Source: Cordia subcordata | Taxonomy: Eukaryota > Streptophyta > Magnoliopsida > Boraginales > Cordiaceae | Reading direction: 5' to 3' | NCBI GenBank assembly: GCA_028554755.1 | Contig: JAPTOF010000015.1 | Coordinates: forward strand, 11,915,501-11,979,500 | DNA: 64,000 nt | Shown: positions 22,059-33,322 of the stretch, piece after piece | Layout: every line of letters starts with the position of its first letter | Numbering within the stretch: the first letter of the stretch is position 1 | The notes under the pieces: model-generated | The model's database searches: none | What the model was told of the DNA's origin: nothing | What the model saw: only the letters and a program-made list of their open reading frames with translations | Program-made: the position numbers and the translations under genes

Positions 22059-23447
22059 ATGGTGAATCTTAGAGGAAAAAGTCAAGCACGTGGGAGAAAA
22101 GGAAAAAGGGCAAGAACTCTATCTCCTCTACCACCACCACCTCCGGCATCCAAGATTCAAGGGAAGCAATCAATTCTCTACGGTAAATATATCGTGGACT
22201 CTGACTTTGCTGGCACTGATATCTTGCCACTATTTGATTGATGGAATGCCTTTCTTCATTTGCATTGTGATGTACAAGATATGTTAGTGATTGAGTTCTA
22301 TGAAAATCTCGAGATACATTGTAGAAGCCCAAAACTAGAATTAGCTTCAACAGTTTGTGGGATAAACTTTGTGCTTAACGAGGCCATCTTGCATAATATA
22401 TTTCATATACCTATTGAAGGGGAAGGTCATTATAATAGTCAAGGATGACTAGAAGGAATTAAGGGAACCGCCATCCCTGGTGACGTCATAAATTTTATGT
22501 GGGAGAAAGTAGGGCCTAAAGATCCAAATTTGATTCTTCCACTATTAAGAGATGTTGATGTTAATACAAGGATTGCTCTTAAAATCATGAGTGAAGTGAT
22601 TCTTTCTAGGAATATCAATGATGGGAAAATTCCAATCATGGATGCTTATATCCTTTATAGCCTTAGGAAGAAAAAGGAGATAGCCTTGCCTTTCCTTATT
22701 CTTCAGCATATGTTGCATATTAGTGGAAAGGATGGAGGAAAACCGACCACTCCTGGTTATGGTATGACCTTAATGCACATTTTCTCGTATTTCAACATAA
22801 TCTCAAATGCTCCATATAAGATGTTTGCTTGGAATTTTGACATGCTATATATGAATTTCATGGGTATTTATTGGTACAATATGGAGCCTATAAATAGAAA
22901 AACTTTCAAAAATTTGCCCCAAAGCACTCAAGCTGCAATTAGAAATAGAACTAAAAAGGGGACTACTTTCACCGATCCTGTTTTTGGCACCACAGCAGAA
23001 AAACTTGATGACATAGTTGGTGGGGTAGATATCAACCTTGAAGAAGATGAAGGGCCAGAAATTGAGGGAAATCCTAACATAGGCATACCAGGAACCATAC
23101 CTATGGTTGTTAGTTCCTCTGAAGAAGAGGAAAATAATGAGGAAGCTACTCTTAGGCAAGTGATGAGAGAATCTAGGGAGCAAGAGCATATTGATGAGCT
23201 ACGCCGAAGAGAAATACGTCAGGGTGTTGGTTCTAGCTCTATGGGACAACAGGAAGACCCTTCTTTGATGGCTCAGATTCTGTCCCAATTACAGGCCTTA
23301 AACACTGGTATGGGTGAAATGAGGGCCACAATGACAAGCCAATGGGACGAGCTCACTGCTTGGAGGCAACATATTGATTCAGAAGTAGCTACTATGAAGA
23401 CAGACATGAGAAACTACTTCAAGGATCATCATGATCGCGCACCTTGA
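22059..23447 (+). pseudogene. ORF3 of Sirevirus A, unknown function, two in-frame TGA
   Basis: One frame of 463 codons runs from ATG 22059 to TGA 23447 with internal TGAs at 22239-22241 and 22446-22448, both plausibly former Trp codons. The N-terminus is very basic (RGKSQARGRKGKRAR), followed by a proline run. The middle is globular and contains VIEFYENLEIHC and NFVLNEAILHNIFHIPIEGE. This pattern resembles the 'putative plant transposon protein' domain family found in plant TEs. An acidic stretch (SSSEEEENNEE) and a C-terminal coiled coil (about 23270-23430) follow. There is no signal peptide or clear membrane span, so an envelope role is unlikely. Sirevirus B has a similar ORF in the same place. 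Confidence 0.7.
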
Positions 23448-23695
23448 TTTTCCTCTTTCCACTTAAAAACAGTTTTTAGTTGATCTTTAAATTAACTCTT
23501 TTATACATTTCTTTTCCTGCCTTTATATTGATTTTGATGATGCCAAAGGGGGAGAAACTACTTCAAGGATCATCATGATCGCGCACCTTGATTTTCCTCT
23601 TTCCACTTAAAAACAGTTTTTAGTTGATCTTTAAATTAACTCTTTTATACATTTCTTTTCCTGCCTTTATATTGATTTTGATGATGCCAAAGGGG
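23408..23695 (+). repeat. 144-bp tandem duplication spanning the ORF3 end and a polypurine tract
   Basis: Positions 23408-23551 and 23552-23695 look identical by eye. Each begins GAGAAACTACTTCAAGG and ends TGATGCCAAAGGGG plus G. The copy includes the last ORF3 codons with their stop and the tract AAAGGGGGAGAA, so this element has at least two such tracts well upstream of the LTR. Confidence 0.85.
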
Positions 23696-23700
23696 GAGAA

Positions 23701-23810
23701 TTAAGTTATGATGATATATGGATGATGAAGTTATGATGTGGTATTGGTATTTATGTTAAGTTATGATGATATATGGATGATGAAGTTATGATGTGGTATT
23801 GGTATTTATG
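23701..23810 (+). repeat. 55-bp tandem duplication
   Basis: TTAAGTTATGATGATATATG and the next 35 bases occur at 23701-23755 and again at 23756-23810, apparently without change. It lies in the non-coding 3' region between ORF3 and the LTR. Confidence 0.85.
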
Positions 23811-23949
23811 CTTGGATGATATATGGTTATCTATTCACATTAGTTTAAATTTGATAATCAAAGCATTTTCTCAAAAAGGCAATTTTTAAAGAAATGCATA
23901 TATTAAGGGGGAGTATTTTTATCTCAAATCTTAAAAATTTGTCATCATC

Positions 23950-23963
23950 AAAAAGGGGGAGAT
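23950..23963 (+). promoter_or_regulatory. Polypurine tract of Sirevirus A
   Basis: AAAAAGGGGGAGAT adjoins the 3' LTR start TGTTAGC and would prime plus-strand DNA synthesis. Further tracts of the same kind lie near 23545, 23690 and 23908 (AAGGGGGAG). Multiple tracts are known for Sireviruses. Confidence 0.8.
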
Positions 23964-25281
23964 TGTTAGCTAAATATTCATTATTGATTTTGATGATGAA
24001 AATATATATATGCGTTATTTAACTAAATAGCTTCTTGTGAAAATGAGATGTCATCAATATGAAGCTTGGAAAGATATGAAGATGTGCAAAAAGGTTATTT
24101 GAAGAAGAGAAAAGATGAGAAGGCATAAGGAGGAGAAGAGAAGACATAAGGGGTACCGGATTTATTTTTCTTCTTGCTCTTTTTGTGAAATGCCTATATA
24201 TTGTGTGAACTTGGCTCAAAATATTTTTCTTTGTCATTGAAAAAAAATTTTTTTTCAAGTCTTACACTTTTGAAAATAACATATGCACAAATGTATTTGA
24301 ATGCACACATTGAGATAAAATAAGTTTTTGGGGTGTTTTTATTCACAACATGCATTTACATAGTTATTCAAAATAACTTGGAGTTGTGAAAATGCACTTG
24401 AATTTGTTTTTCTGCAAAATCTGGCTTTACTTCACATTCTAAAGTGGCGGACTTCACCGGTCGACCGGCTGACCTGGGTGGTCGCCCGGCCTAATCAGAG
24501 AGGTGAAGGGAAAAGCCGGACCCCCTAGCCGATCGACCAGCTAAGGCGTTCGGCCTAGTCAGAGAAGGAGAAGGGCAAGCCGGACGACCAAGCCGGTCGA
24601 CCGGCTGAACGGGGGCTGTAATAAATGCACTAGCCATTTATTACCGTTCTAGCCGAAAATCTTCATCCTTCTTCACCTACCAAATCCCTAACCCCCAAAT
24701 CTCTTTAAATAGTCATTCAAATACACTTTCTAAACATCAATTGAAGTGTGCAAAAGTGTTTATCATCATTCAATCCATCCTTGAGCCATTCTTGCAATAT
24801 ATTTGAGCTTTCAAGAGCTTGTTCTTTCTCTTCTTGAGGAAAATTTTAGATTCAATCTCTTTTCAATCCTGAGCATATACACACTTTGAGAGCTTTAATC
24901 ATTGTGAGATATATCCATTTAAGCTTGTAAAGTGTGAGGAAATCCTATAGAGAGAATCTCTTGGGTTCTTTGAAGTAAGACTTCAAAGAGGTTGTAAAGA
25001 ACTTGGTTTGTGCTTCACCAAGTTTTGAAGAAGCATTTTAGTGGAAATCTTTGAAGTCCTAAGGGGAGATTCCTTGGGCGGTGGACGTAGGCTTGGCCGA
25101 ACCACCTTAAAATCGTTTGTCTCTCTTCTCCTTGCATCTCTATTTTTATTGTTCTTACCTTGCTTATCTTGTGTTTGATATATTGCTTGTTAGAAGTTTA
25201 AAATTTTCTGAAAATTTTAAAAAACAAAAATTAGTATTAATATCTTAATTCACCCCCCTTCTTAAGATATTTGCACCCACA
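23964..25281 (+). repeat. 3' LTR of Sirevirus A
   Basis: Starts TGTTAGCTAAATATTC and ends TTTGCACCCACA. It carries palindromes at 24456-24469 and the perfect AGCCGGTCGACCGGCT at 24591-24606. It is 25 bp longer than the 5' copy, mostly through small indels around the palindrome module. Confidence 0.92.
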
Positions 25282-25605
25282 AAGTCGAATTTGATTTTTT
25301 TAAAGAGTTTTAACTTTGATTTGAAAAGCAAAGAAAATAATTATTTAAAAAAAAGAAAAAATAATTATTCATAAAAAAAACCCAATCCAAATAGACTCTA
25401 AACTTCAAATTATATTTAAAAGATTAATAACTAATTAAGAAAATTATGAGAGGTTATGGTTATGGAGCAAGTGCATGAATTTGCAGTGAGAGAATTCGGT
25501 AAAAAAAGGCAAGAAAAATTGGGAGAGAAAATTATACCATCTATACCTATATTTGGAATTTTATAATATATTAATATAATCATCAATACTAATTTTTAAA
25601 GCATC

Positions 25606-26093
25606 TATTGGAAAAATCAAGGACACACGCACACACATTAATGCACAACAGAGAACACACATAAAGAATACATGATAGTTTTAATATGGTTCGACCCTTT
25701 GCCTATGTCCACGATCCCCCTCTGAGATAAATTTTACTATTCAACAATAATGGGTTACACACAGTGATAACTTTTTGTACAGACAGAAGGTCTAAACTCT
25801 CCTCTACAGAGTTCTTATAATGACTTTATCCTCAACAGGAGTAAAACAAATACAAAATACTCCAGATGCTTTCAGGCTCTCCCACCCATACCTCCCATGG
25901 GGTGCAGCCTTAAAGCTTACTTCTAAGGTACACCAAATACAAGCTACAAGAGCCCCTCTTTATAGGAGAGAAATCTTTGCTCCCTAAGATTTCTCCTGTA
26001 CTATTTAGGCAGCTCATAATTTGGTAACACAATTAATTATCTTCCCAAGTTTTCTAATTTTTATGGGCTTAGACTTTGAGCCAAAACCTAAGA
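25606..26093 (-). repeat. Left (3') LTR of the LARD-like element
   Basis: Begins TATTGGAAAAATC (right copy TGTTGGAAAAATC) and ends CCAAAACCTAAGA (right copy CCATAACCCAACA), so both terminal dinucleotides have decayed. Matches 43673-44159 throughout. Confidence 0.75.
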
Positions 26094-27634
26094 AATTCTT
26101 CACTAGGCGAAAAGTCTGAAGTTTCTTTGTCTCATCTAGAACTTGTTCATAGTTTTTATGCTGGAGTCCTCACTTGATAGTAATCTTCACAGTAACAACT
26201 ACCAACACATCCTAGTAGGTTCTCAGGGTCATTACCAACATCCCTTTCCATGTCGTTTAACCTTGACCTCTCAAGTTTGTCTACGTCCTTCCTCGATACT
26301 AAGCATCTCGAATGTGGCCTTTTTCCAGCTGTAGCTCTCCTCATCAGTTGCCTGGCCAGGACTTTGATTGTTCAGCTACGCGGATTCTCCTCACATGACT
26401 TTTTCCTCGGCTCAAACCTTTTTCAACTAGTTTACTCACCCAAATTTCTCTCTATAGAAGCTTGAACACTAGTTGATTGCATGTGTTTCCTCGTGCAATG
26501 CTTTAAAGACTTCCAAACAATTCCATCACCACTTTATCTTTTACCAAAATTAAAGGCTTACCCACGATACATCAAGAATTTGATAAAACAAACCTCAAAA
26601 ACAACTTAGGACGCCAAAATTAGGTAGGAACACCCTAGGTCAACATGGTCAACACTTAATCAAAGTCAAACTTGACGGTCAAACTCCCCTCGATCGCAAA
26701 ACTCACATCTCGAGTTGGAATCTCACAAAACAGAGGTCATATTTGGATCCAGCATGCCCAAAACCCCTAGAAATAGCCTCGGTGAACTCCATCAAGGCTT
26801 GGTCAATACCCTATCAAAGCGGTCTATTTTATGGTCAACCTGAGATCACACAAATTCTTCCATGCGCGCGTCACGTGGAATCCTTTCCTCTACACATCAG
26901 AGCACGTCTCTTAAGATCTAATGAATCAGATCATTCAAGTTCGCCATAATTACATATACCGTGATACACCAAAATAGATCTCTATTACATCATGCCATTC
27001 TTTGATCAAACAGCTAGCAATTCGAGCTCACCAAAGCAACACATGTCATGTAACACTGGATCTAGTCTTCTCATCTTCTTCAGTGATCACAACAGACCCA
27101 ACAACCCAACTCCATAAATGACCTGACCCGCAAGCTCACCATCCACCCCTCAGATTCTTCATCGACCAGCACCTCACAATCCTTATTAGCGATGACCTAA
27201 GCCTTGAGATCCAATCTCTAATCAGGTGTCACTTCACCGTCCACCGCACTCCATTAGCCGCGACCTTCTTCCTTGCGTCGGTCACAATTTCAACCATCAA
27301 TGGCCGCATTGGTGGCACCACAAGGTTCCTTGCATTTTCCCCTTTCCATTTAGGTGCTCTGCTCAAGATTTGGGGTCTTCAAATGCAATCCACCATGAAC
27401 CCCGCAACGGTCATCTATCACCTATTGCCATTTTCGTTCCTGTCCACGGCGAGCTGCGTCATCAGCTCCAAAATCTCTCTCTTAATCTTGAGGTTCTAAC
27501 GATATCTTATGGTCTCTGTTTAGAGGCTCATCACGCTATCCACCATTAATTCACATCATTCAAGCTCAAAATATAATTTTTTAGGCCATGGTAAGGTATA
27601 TTTCAGGCATCACTACTTTGCATATACTTCTAAC
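26094..27634. other. Interior of the LARD-like element, no recognisable gene
   Basis: About 1.5 kb with higher G+C than the LTRs. Only short frames occur (for example 26156-26344 minus, 27226-27549 plus), without known motifs. The stretch ends at the GGATG target of Sirevirus B. LARD interiors are typically conserved but non-coding. Confidence 0.5.
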
Positions 27635-27639
27635 GGATG

Positions 27640-29256
27640 TGTTGCCCAGAAAATGAATCCAACAAGGGGTGAATTGGATTATTGGCACAATTAACAAATT
27701 AAAAATCTTAAAAATAATCTCAACCAAAATTGCATGTAATAATCAAGATAAGTACTTGAAAGTTAAAGAGAGAAGAGTCAAGAATATCAAACATAGCGAT
27801 TAAGAGTAGTTCGAACTCCCGAGGGCCTAGTCCACTACCTAAGGTCACCCTTTAGGGTTTTGGAAACTCCACTAGTGAATCGACTTCTTGCTTAGTACAT
27901 TGTAGAAGCGTAGAACAACGATCACAACCCTTGTTTCGTCACAATGACCACAAGTATAACCTTATACTTGAGCATTCAACCTTTCACTCTTGAGAATGGT
28001 TCCTCACACCTATGCTACCTAAAAATAAGGAGATTCACTCCTAATATGATAGTAAAGTGTTTGATATATAATGGACTTCTTATGAGCAAGAATACAAAGG
28101 TATTTAAACCTTCCTATGTTGCTCTAAGTAGATAAGCAATTTATGAAGCTCAAGAGAAAAAATTGTTCTTAAATGCCAATGATATGCAATCAATGAGGGT
28201 TGTAATTAATAAAGCAAGATTGCAATAAATGAAGTATATTGAATGCAAAAGAGTTAGGAAAGATGTTTTGAACAAGTTGTATCTGAGTTAAGAGGGGTAA
28301 GATGTATTTATAAGCCAAAAAGGTAAGTCTCCCAACGGTCAAATTTTGAAGACAACATAGAGGGACTATCGAAGCACACTACTGGTCGACTCCCTGGGTG
28401 TTCCGGTAATTCTAAAGGCCAAAAAGGCCTTACTGAAACACTCTACCGGTCGACGGCCTGAGTGTTCCGGTAGAGCACTCATGCTCTCTGTTTTTGCCGG
28501 AAGACACTACCAGTCGACCGCCTAAGTGGGCTGGTAGTTGTAGAAAAAGCTAAAAAAGCTGTTTTAACTTTTCACCAAAAAGTTTCATATCAAGTCAATA
28601 GTAAAAGGCGTTTTTCTATAGAATTTTGAAGCTCAAGACAACTACTTATATAGCATATATCTTATCTCATTAATGCAATATCAACCAACTTGCATAAACA
28701 TTAAATGCAAAACTAAAACTTTCACGCAATCAATATTTTTACAGATTTTGCATGGGAAATAAGTATATGCAAGTTGTTTACCTATAGATCCATATATATT
28801 GAACAAGATAGCTTAAGTACTGAAGTATAAAGTCTATATATGCACTTTCACTATAAATTCATGTAGGTATATACATATATACATACATACAAGCATATAT
28901 AATAATTAAGATATTCAAAATAATGTAAGCTATAGTATGTAAAGAGGATGTGTTTTCTGTAGGAAAAGACTTTTGAAGACAAGTGTATATACTTACAAAG
29001 ATATATAAGCACATATTTAGAAGAAAGATCAAGATATATGCATACAATGTTCTAAGTTTTTGAGCTTCATTATGTACTAAGATCAACTTGACAAGAGCCA
29101 AGGAACAAGAACTAATTCTCCAAGAAATCTACATAATCTCCATGTTCCATGCATCATTTCCTTTACTCAAAAACCTTCACATAGCTCAAGCTATTATAAT
29201 TAACAAAGTGCAATTATGGCATCATCAAAATAGATTAAAACCAATAAGTTCAACAT
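27640..29256 (-). repeat. 3' LTR of Sirevirus B
   Basis: The plus strand starts TGTTGCCCAGAAAATG and ends AATAAGTTCAACA. A minus-strand TATA box (TATAAATA, complement of 28305-28312) is preceded, in element sense, by a GC-rich module near 28370-28540 with TGGTCGACTC, CCGGTCGACGG and CAGTCGACCG. Confidence 0.88.
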
Positions 29257-29270
29257 TCTCTCCCTTTTTG
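29257..29270 (-). promoter_or_regulatory. Polypurine tract of Sirevirus B
   Basis: The complement of TTCTCTCCCTTTTT gives AAAAAGGGAGAGAA, directly next to the 3' LTR. A second purine-rich stretch lies near 29440-29475. Confidence 0.7.
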
Positions 29271-30601
29271 ATGATGACAAAATTGTCAACTTGGAGGGCT
29301 CTCCCAAGCTTCAGGACTCCCTCTTAATCAAGGCATATCAAATCCAAGCAACATAAGAGCAAAGCTAAAAATAAAGCAATAAGCAATAGCTACCACTAAA
29401 AATAAATCAATAAGCAATAGCTAAATAGCTACCACTACCTTCTCCCGCTTTGTCATCATCAAAAGAGAGTTAGAGAAGGAGTAAGAAAGCAACAAGCTCA
29501 CACAAGCATGCAAGCATAGAAGTCCTAAGCAAATATAGAGTAATATAATACAAATAAGCAAAGATAACCATAACAAGTAAGGAATGAAAGACAATATCTA
29601 GTGAAATGAAAAAGTTTGAGAAACCATCCTAGGAAGTACGACTAGAAAAGAGACTGTAAGAAAGGAAGGCTAGTGGCTTGGTCCGGCATCGTCATCGTCT
29701 GGAAGGCCCATGCGTAACTTCATCCAACAAACATCCCCGGCTAAGCGAGCCATGATTTGGCTTTGATCCCCGATAATCATCGTAAGGCTATCAAGAGTAC
29801 CATGTTGATTCCTTAAAATAGTGTCCAATGCATCCACTTTCTCTCCTATGGAATCCACCTTGTCAAAAAGCCTTTGCATCATCATATCATTAACGTTCTT
29901 TGATCGAAGCTCGTGGTATTACCCTTGTTCTTCAATATATTCTTCCCGAACCTCCTTATCTTCCTCTACTTCCTCTTCTTCTTCTCCTCCCACATTCTCC
30001 ATTTCTTCATCATCATAAGCAGCACCATGTTCACCAAAGTTAATTTCTTGCCTTTCTTCGTCTTCATAAGGGAAATCAATGGTGGTTTTGTTGACTATTC
30101 TTTGTATGATGAGATCTCTTATGTTTAAAGGCAAAGCTCTGAATTCATGCAAGTGTATCTATCGTCCTCTCTAATAGAACAATTCCATTCTCTTGAGACA
30201 TTGTAAATCAAGATTCCTCATGTGATTAAATGAGCTTTTGGGAATTCCTTCAAGCACAATACCTTTAGCTCAAAAAATTCTAGTTAAGACCACCCCATAA
30301 CCAAGCACCGTGTTCCTAAGCACTACGTTTTTCATGTATGCAAGAAGAGTCTCAGGGAGATTCACTTTATAGCCATGATGAAGTAAACAGAGACAGTATG
30401 CTTCAGCCTTGCATATTAGCCCATCATGAGTATCCTTAGGAACTACATTATGCTTAAACATCTTGATAATGGCCTTATGGACTAGGTTTACATCATTTAA
30501 TGGAGGAATCTCAGGATATTCTAGGATATAACCCGGTAATAGTTCATATACTTTCCCTTCCGTAATACCCTCAGGAAATTGTGGGAAATTCCTAAAGGCA
30601 A

Positions 30602-31429
30602 TGATGTGTTGTGTTTTTGTGTGTGTTTGCATTGTCATTTACCTATATTTTAGAGGTGCTGAGTGCTCATAATGATGCATTAGTGTAGTGCTTTTGATAA
30701 GAATAGGCTTCAGCGTAAACAAATGTACATATCAAGTTTAAGAGACAAATTGCTACACTAATTGCTTAGTTTCAATGATTTAGGTGAACTTTGGATTAAG
30801 ATCGAGATTGGACGATGAAAGGTGATGAAGATGAGAAATGCATGGGTCTAAGAGAGAAGACCAGAGGCTGAAAAGACAAAGAATAGAGGAAGAAAGTCAA
30901 CCGGACAACCACCCTTCCAGAGCCGGTCGACCGGCTAGGTCGATCGGCCACTCCAGAGAGGTGCCAAAAATAGCCGGACGACCACCCTTCCAGAACCGGT
31001 CGACCGGCTAGGTCGACCGGCCACTCCAGAGAGCATCATTAAAAAGCCGGTTGAGCTAGGTCCAGAGGCCGGTCGACCGTCTGCTGAGAACATATAAATA
31101 GGGCCCGATTCTACAGAAAATAGGAGGACTTTTTGGTTGATTAACACACACTTCACACCTAAAAGTCTCATACACTTAACCCTAGATCCCACCCACTTCA
31201 CACACACTTTTCACACATTTCTCACTAAGAACCAAGCTTGATTTGGAGGGTTCAAATATTTTGGAATCAAGTTTGCTCAAAAAATTTGTACAAGATTAGC
31301 TAGGATGAAAGAGAAGCTTCATTATCTCTCTTTCATTCTATTTCCTATTATGATTGAGTAGACATGTGTAGGGTGATTTAACTTATGTAATGGGTTAACT
31401 ATATACTCTTATGATATGGGATATGATGG

Positions 31430-31464
<35 letters not shown>

Positions 31465-32510
31465 TCGAATTGTCTTGTTCAAATGGGTATTTTCTCATTC
31501 ATGTCTAAGTGTTTGATAAAATGCCTAGATGAGTAACATGTGTATAAATTGAAGTTTGTTTGTTACTAAACACATCTAATCCATGTTATAATCATGTCTA
31601 TGTGTTTATATGTGGATGCTATGAAGTGGGTAATGCTTTTATTCATGTCCATATGTATATTTGCATGCCTAGTAACAAGCATAACTTCAATAACGCATAC
31701 GTGTTGGTTGTTAATTATTTCTAATGGTGTGAACTGAACATGACGATGTTTGGTAGTTGAATAGGTTCCATTATTCACGCGCACCTTGGCCTTGAACATG
31801 TATGAACGCACTAGCAAGTCAAATCCTGCTGTAGTGACCTTAGAATGACGAAGTATAATTTACGGCTAGTCTAAACTGAGTCTCCTTTGGCTTTAAATCC
31901 AACCAATAGGTTTTCGGATATGTTTAGTCGACCTTAGCAGCACTAGGTCTTGGCTTTAAATCCAGCCAAAGGTTTAGGTACTAAGGTAGGTTCATTCTAA
32001 GCCACCAAGGAAGTTAGTTAGTCACTCTTGAGGCCCTAGGTCATAAGGACCACACCGTAGCTCTAGGAGGCGCCACCTAGGGACGGACCCGCACCGAGTC
32101 CTAGGGGGAATTTGGACACTAACTAGCAACCTAGTTAAGAGCACTCATGATAGTTAGCCATCATCCCTTAATCCCATAGCATTTGAGTATAGAATGACCC
32201 ATTCATAAGTCGAAGTCACCCTAACCCCTTCTCAAGTGTTAGTTCCCTCTTGACCAACTTGTGCTCCCATTTTTTTTATATTCATAGTTTAGTTTTATTT
32301 CCTTTACCTAGAGCTCCCGATAATCCAAAACCCCCCAAAAAAAAGTCTAGTTTAGATCTTTCTTTTTGGCACTTCCTAGAACACCAAGCATAGAATTCAC
32401 CTACATTATTCACGCCTCCCTGTGGTTCGACACCCACACTTGTTTACACTATATTGCATGATCCATACGCTTGTGGATCTTTTAGAGCTTGCACTCGAAA
32501 GACGACACCA
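30602..32510 (+). mobile_element. Solo LTR, Ty3/Athila-Tat-like, TSD GGCAA
   Basis: GGCAA lies at 30597-30601 and 32511-32515. The LTR starts TGATGTGTTGTG and ends GACGACACCA. It has two palindromes (AGCCGGTCGACCGGCT at 30921-30936, ACCGGTCGACCGGCT at 30995-31009) and a TATA box TATAAATA at 31093-31100. The 3' part has CCTGTGGTTCGACAC, similar to the U5 of plant Athila/Tat LTRs, and two copies of a CTTTAAATCCA phrase. Only one LTR remains, as expected after recombination between the two LTRs of a full element. Confidence 0.8.
31433..31461. repeat. (TA)n microsatellite in the solo LTR
   Basis: About 14 TA units without interruption. Confidence 0.9.
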
Positions 32511-32939
32511 GGCAAATATAGGATATTGTTGCTCATGTAGAGGGATATTAAAAATATTCCTAATATCTTTCTCAGTGACCTTAAAGGATATTCCCCTTAC
32601 AGTGGAACGAACACTACCATATTCATGTCTTCACCTCAAATGTTCATAAAATTCCCTAACTAACAGTGGATAAACAGGCTCTTTTATAGTCATGTATGTC
32701 ATCCAGCCATTATCAGCACAATACTCAAGCATATTGAGATTTTGGAGTTCATCAGGAATAAGATGTTTACCTACCCATGTCTTTTTCCTGGAGTAATCAC
32801 GATTTGCAGGTGGTGAGGATAGATTTGGCTCGGGTGAAGGTTGTCTTGTTGGTCCCCTTGAGCCTCTTGAAGTACTTGCACCACCCTTTCTCTTGGAACC
32901 GAAAGCTTGAACCTTTCCCTTATTTCTTGTATTAGCCAT

Positions 32940-33322
32940 AAGAGAGAGAGAGAGAAATAGAGAGCTAGGGTTTTGATGAAGAGATTTTGGAAGAAATTGA
33001 AGTGGGTAATGTGTTAATGTAGAGATTTGAGAGAGAAAGATGCTTGAGAGGGATTTTATAGAGAGGAAGAAGGTGAGGGGATGAAGAGTTTTGATAAAAT
33101 AAGAGTTATGAAGCCTTGCAACTAGTCGAGCCCTATTTATTTTTTCAAAAAATCACAACTATCGGTCAACCGGTACCAGGACCAAGTGTTCCGGTACGGT
33201 GTTCCTGTACAGTATTCTGGTAAAAATAGAAACTAAGGCATACAACTGGTTGACTTAGCCAGTGTACCGGTACAAGGGTTGAGTGTTCTGGTACATACAG
33301 TTTTGTAGGAAACTAGAGTTTT
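32940..33322 (-). promoter_or_regulatory. pol-ORF3 spacer of Sirevirus B with palindrome module and TATA-like boxes
   Basis: Read on the minus strand, pol ends at 33323. A stretch with GTACCGGTACAC, CCGGTACC and CCGGTTGACC-like cores follows (about 33300-33160). Then come AATAAATAGGGC (about 33131-33142) and CTCTATAAAATCC (about 33052-33064), and ORF3 starts about 115 bp after the second box. GA repeats lie at 32941-32953. The order of GC-rich module, TATA-like box and leader copies that of the LTR promoter in the same element. Confidence 0.5.

Larger units (their letters stand above)
15450..25281 (+). mobile_element. Sirevirus A: 9.8-kb Copia retrotransposon, TSD AAGTC
   Basis: Two LTRs (15450-16742 and 23964-25281) enclose gag, pol and a third ORF. 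The 5-bp duplication AAGTC lies at 15445-15449 and 25282-25286. Pol order is protease, integrase, RT, RNase H, which defines Ty1/Copia. A coiled-coil gag, several AAAGGGGGAGA-type polypurine tracts before the 3' LTR and an extra ORF after pol are Sirevirus (SIRE/Maximus) features. LTR copies differ at only a few sites over long stretches, so insertion is fairly recent. Stops and frameshifts in gag and at the protease-integrase junction make it defective, although 912 codons from integrase to the end of RNase H remain open. Confidence 0.92.
15375..25398. mobile_element. MITE 3, split by Sirevirus A
   Basis: The left arm (15375-15444, starting AAGCTCATTCAAATCAATTTT when read from 15375) and the right arm (25287-25398, ending AAAACCCAATCCAAATAGACTC) are inverted repeats of the MITE 1 type. 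TAA flanks both ends (15372-15374 and 25399-25401). The arms are joined in sequence once Sirevirus A and one copy of its AAGTC duplication are removed, so the retrotransposon inserted into the MITE. Confidence 0.65.
29670..32939 (-). pseudogene. ORF3 of Sirevirus B, split by a solo LTR
   Basis: Starts at 32939 with MANTRNKGKVQAFGSKRKGG, a basic start as in Sirevirus A ORF3, followed by a Pro/Ser-rich stretch. A stop near 32631 follows the segment ending LVREFYEHLR, which aligns with the VIEFYENLEIHC region of copy A. A solo LTR (30602-32510, with GGCAA duplicated) cuts the gene. Coding-like sequence resumes at 30601 with RNFPQFPEGIT and runs on in pieces through an acidic tract (EEEEEVEEDKEVREE, about 29930-30000) and a C-terminal coiled coil (29670-29885). 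Several stops and frame changes are present. The architecture of basic start, globular middle, acidic tract and coiled coil is shared with copy A. The function is unknown and no enzyme or membrane motif is visible. Confidence 0.65.

Noticed and set aside
22059..23447. Envelope-like gene in Sirevirus A
   Set aside because: The position fits SIRE1-type env-like ORFs, but the product has a basic start, an acidic tract and a coiled coil, and no signal peptide or convincing membrane span.
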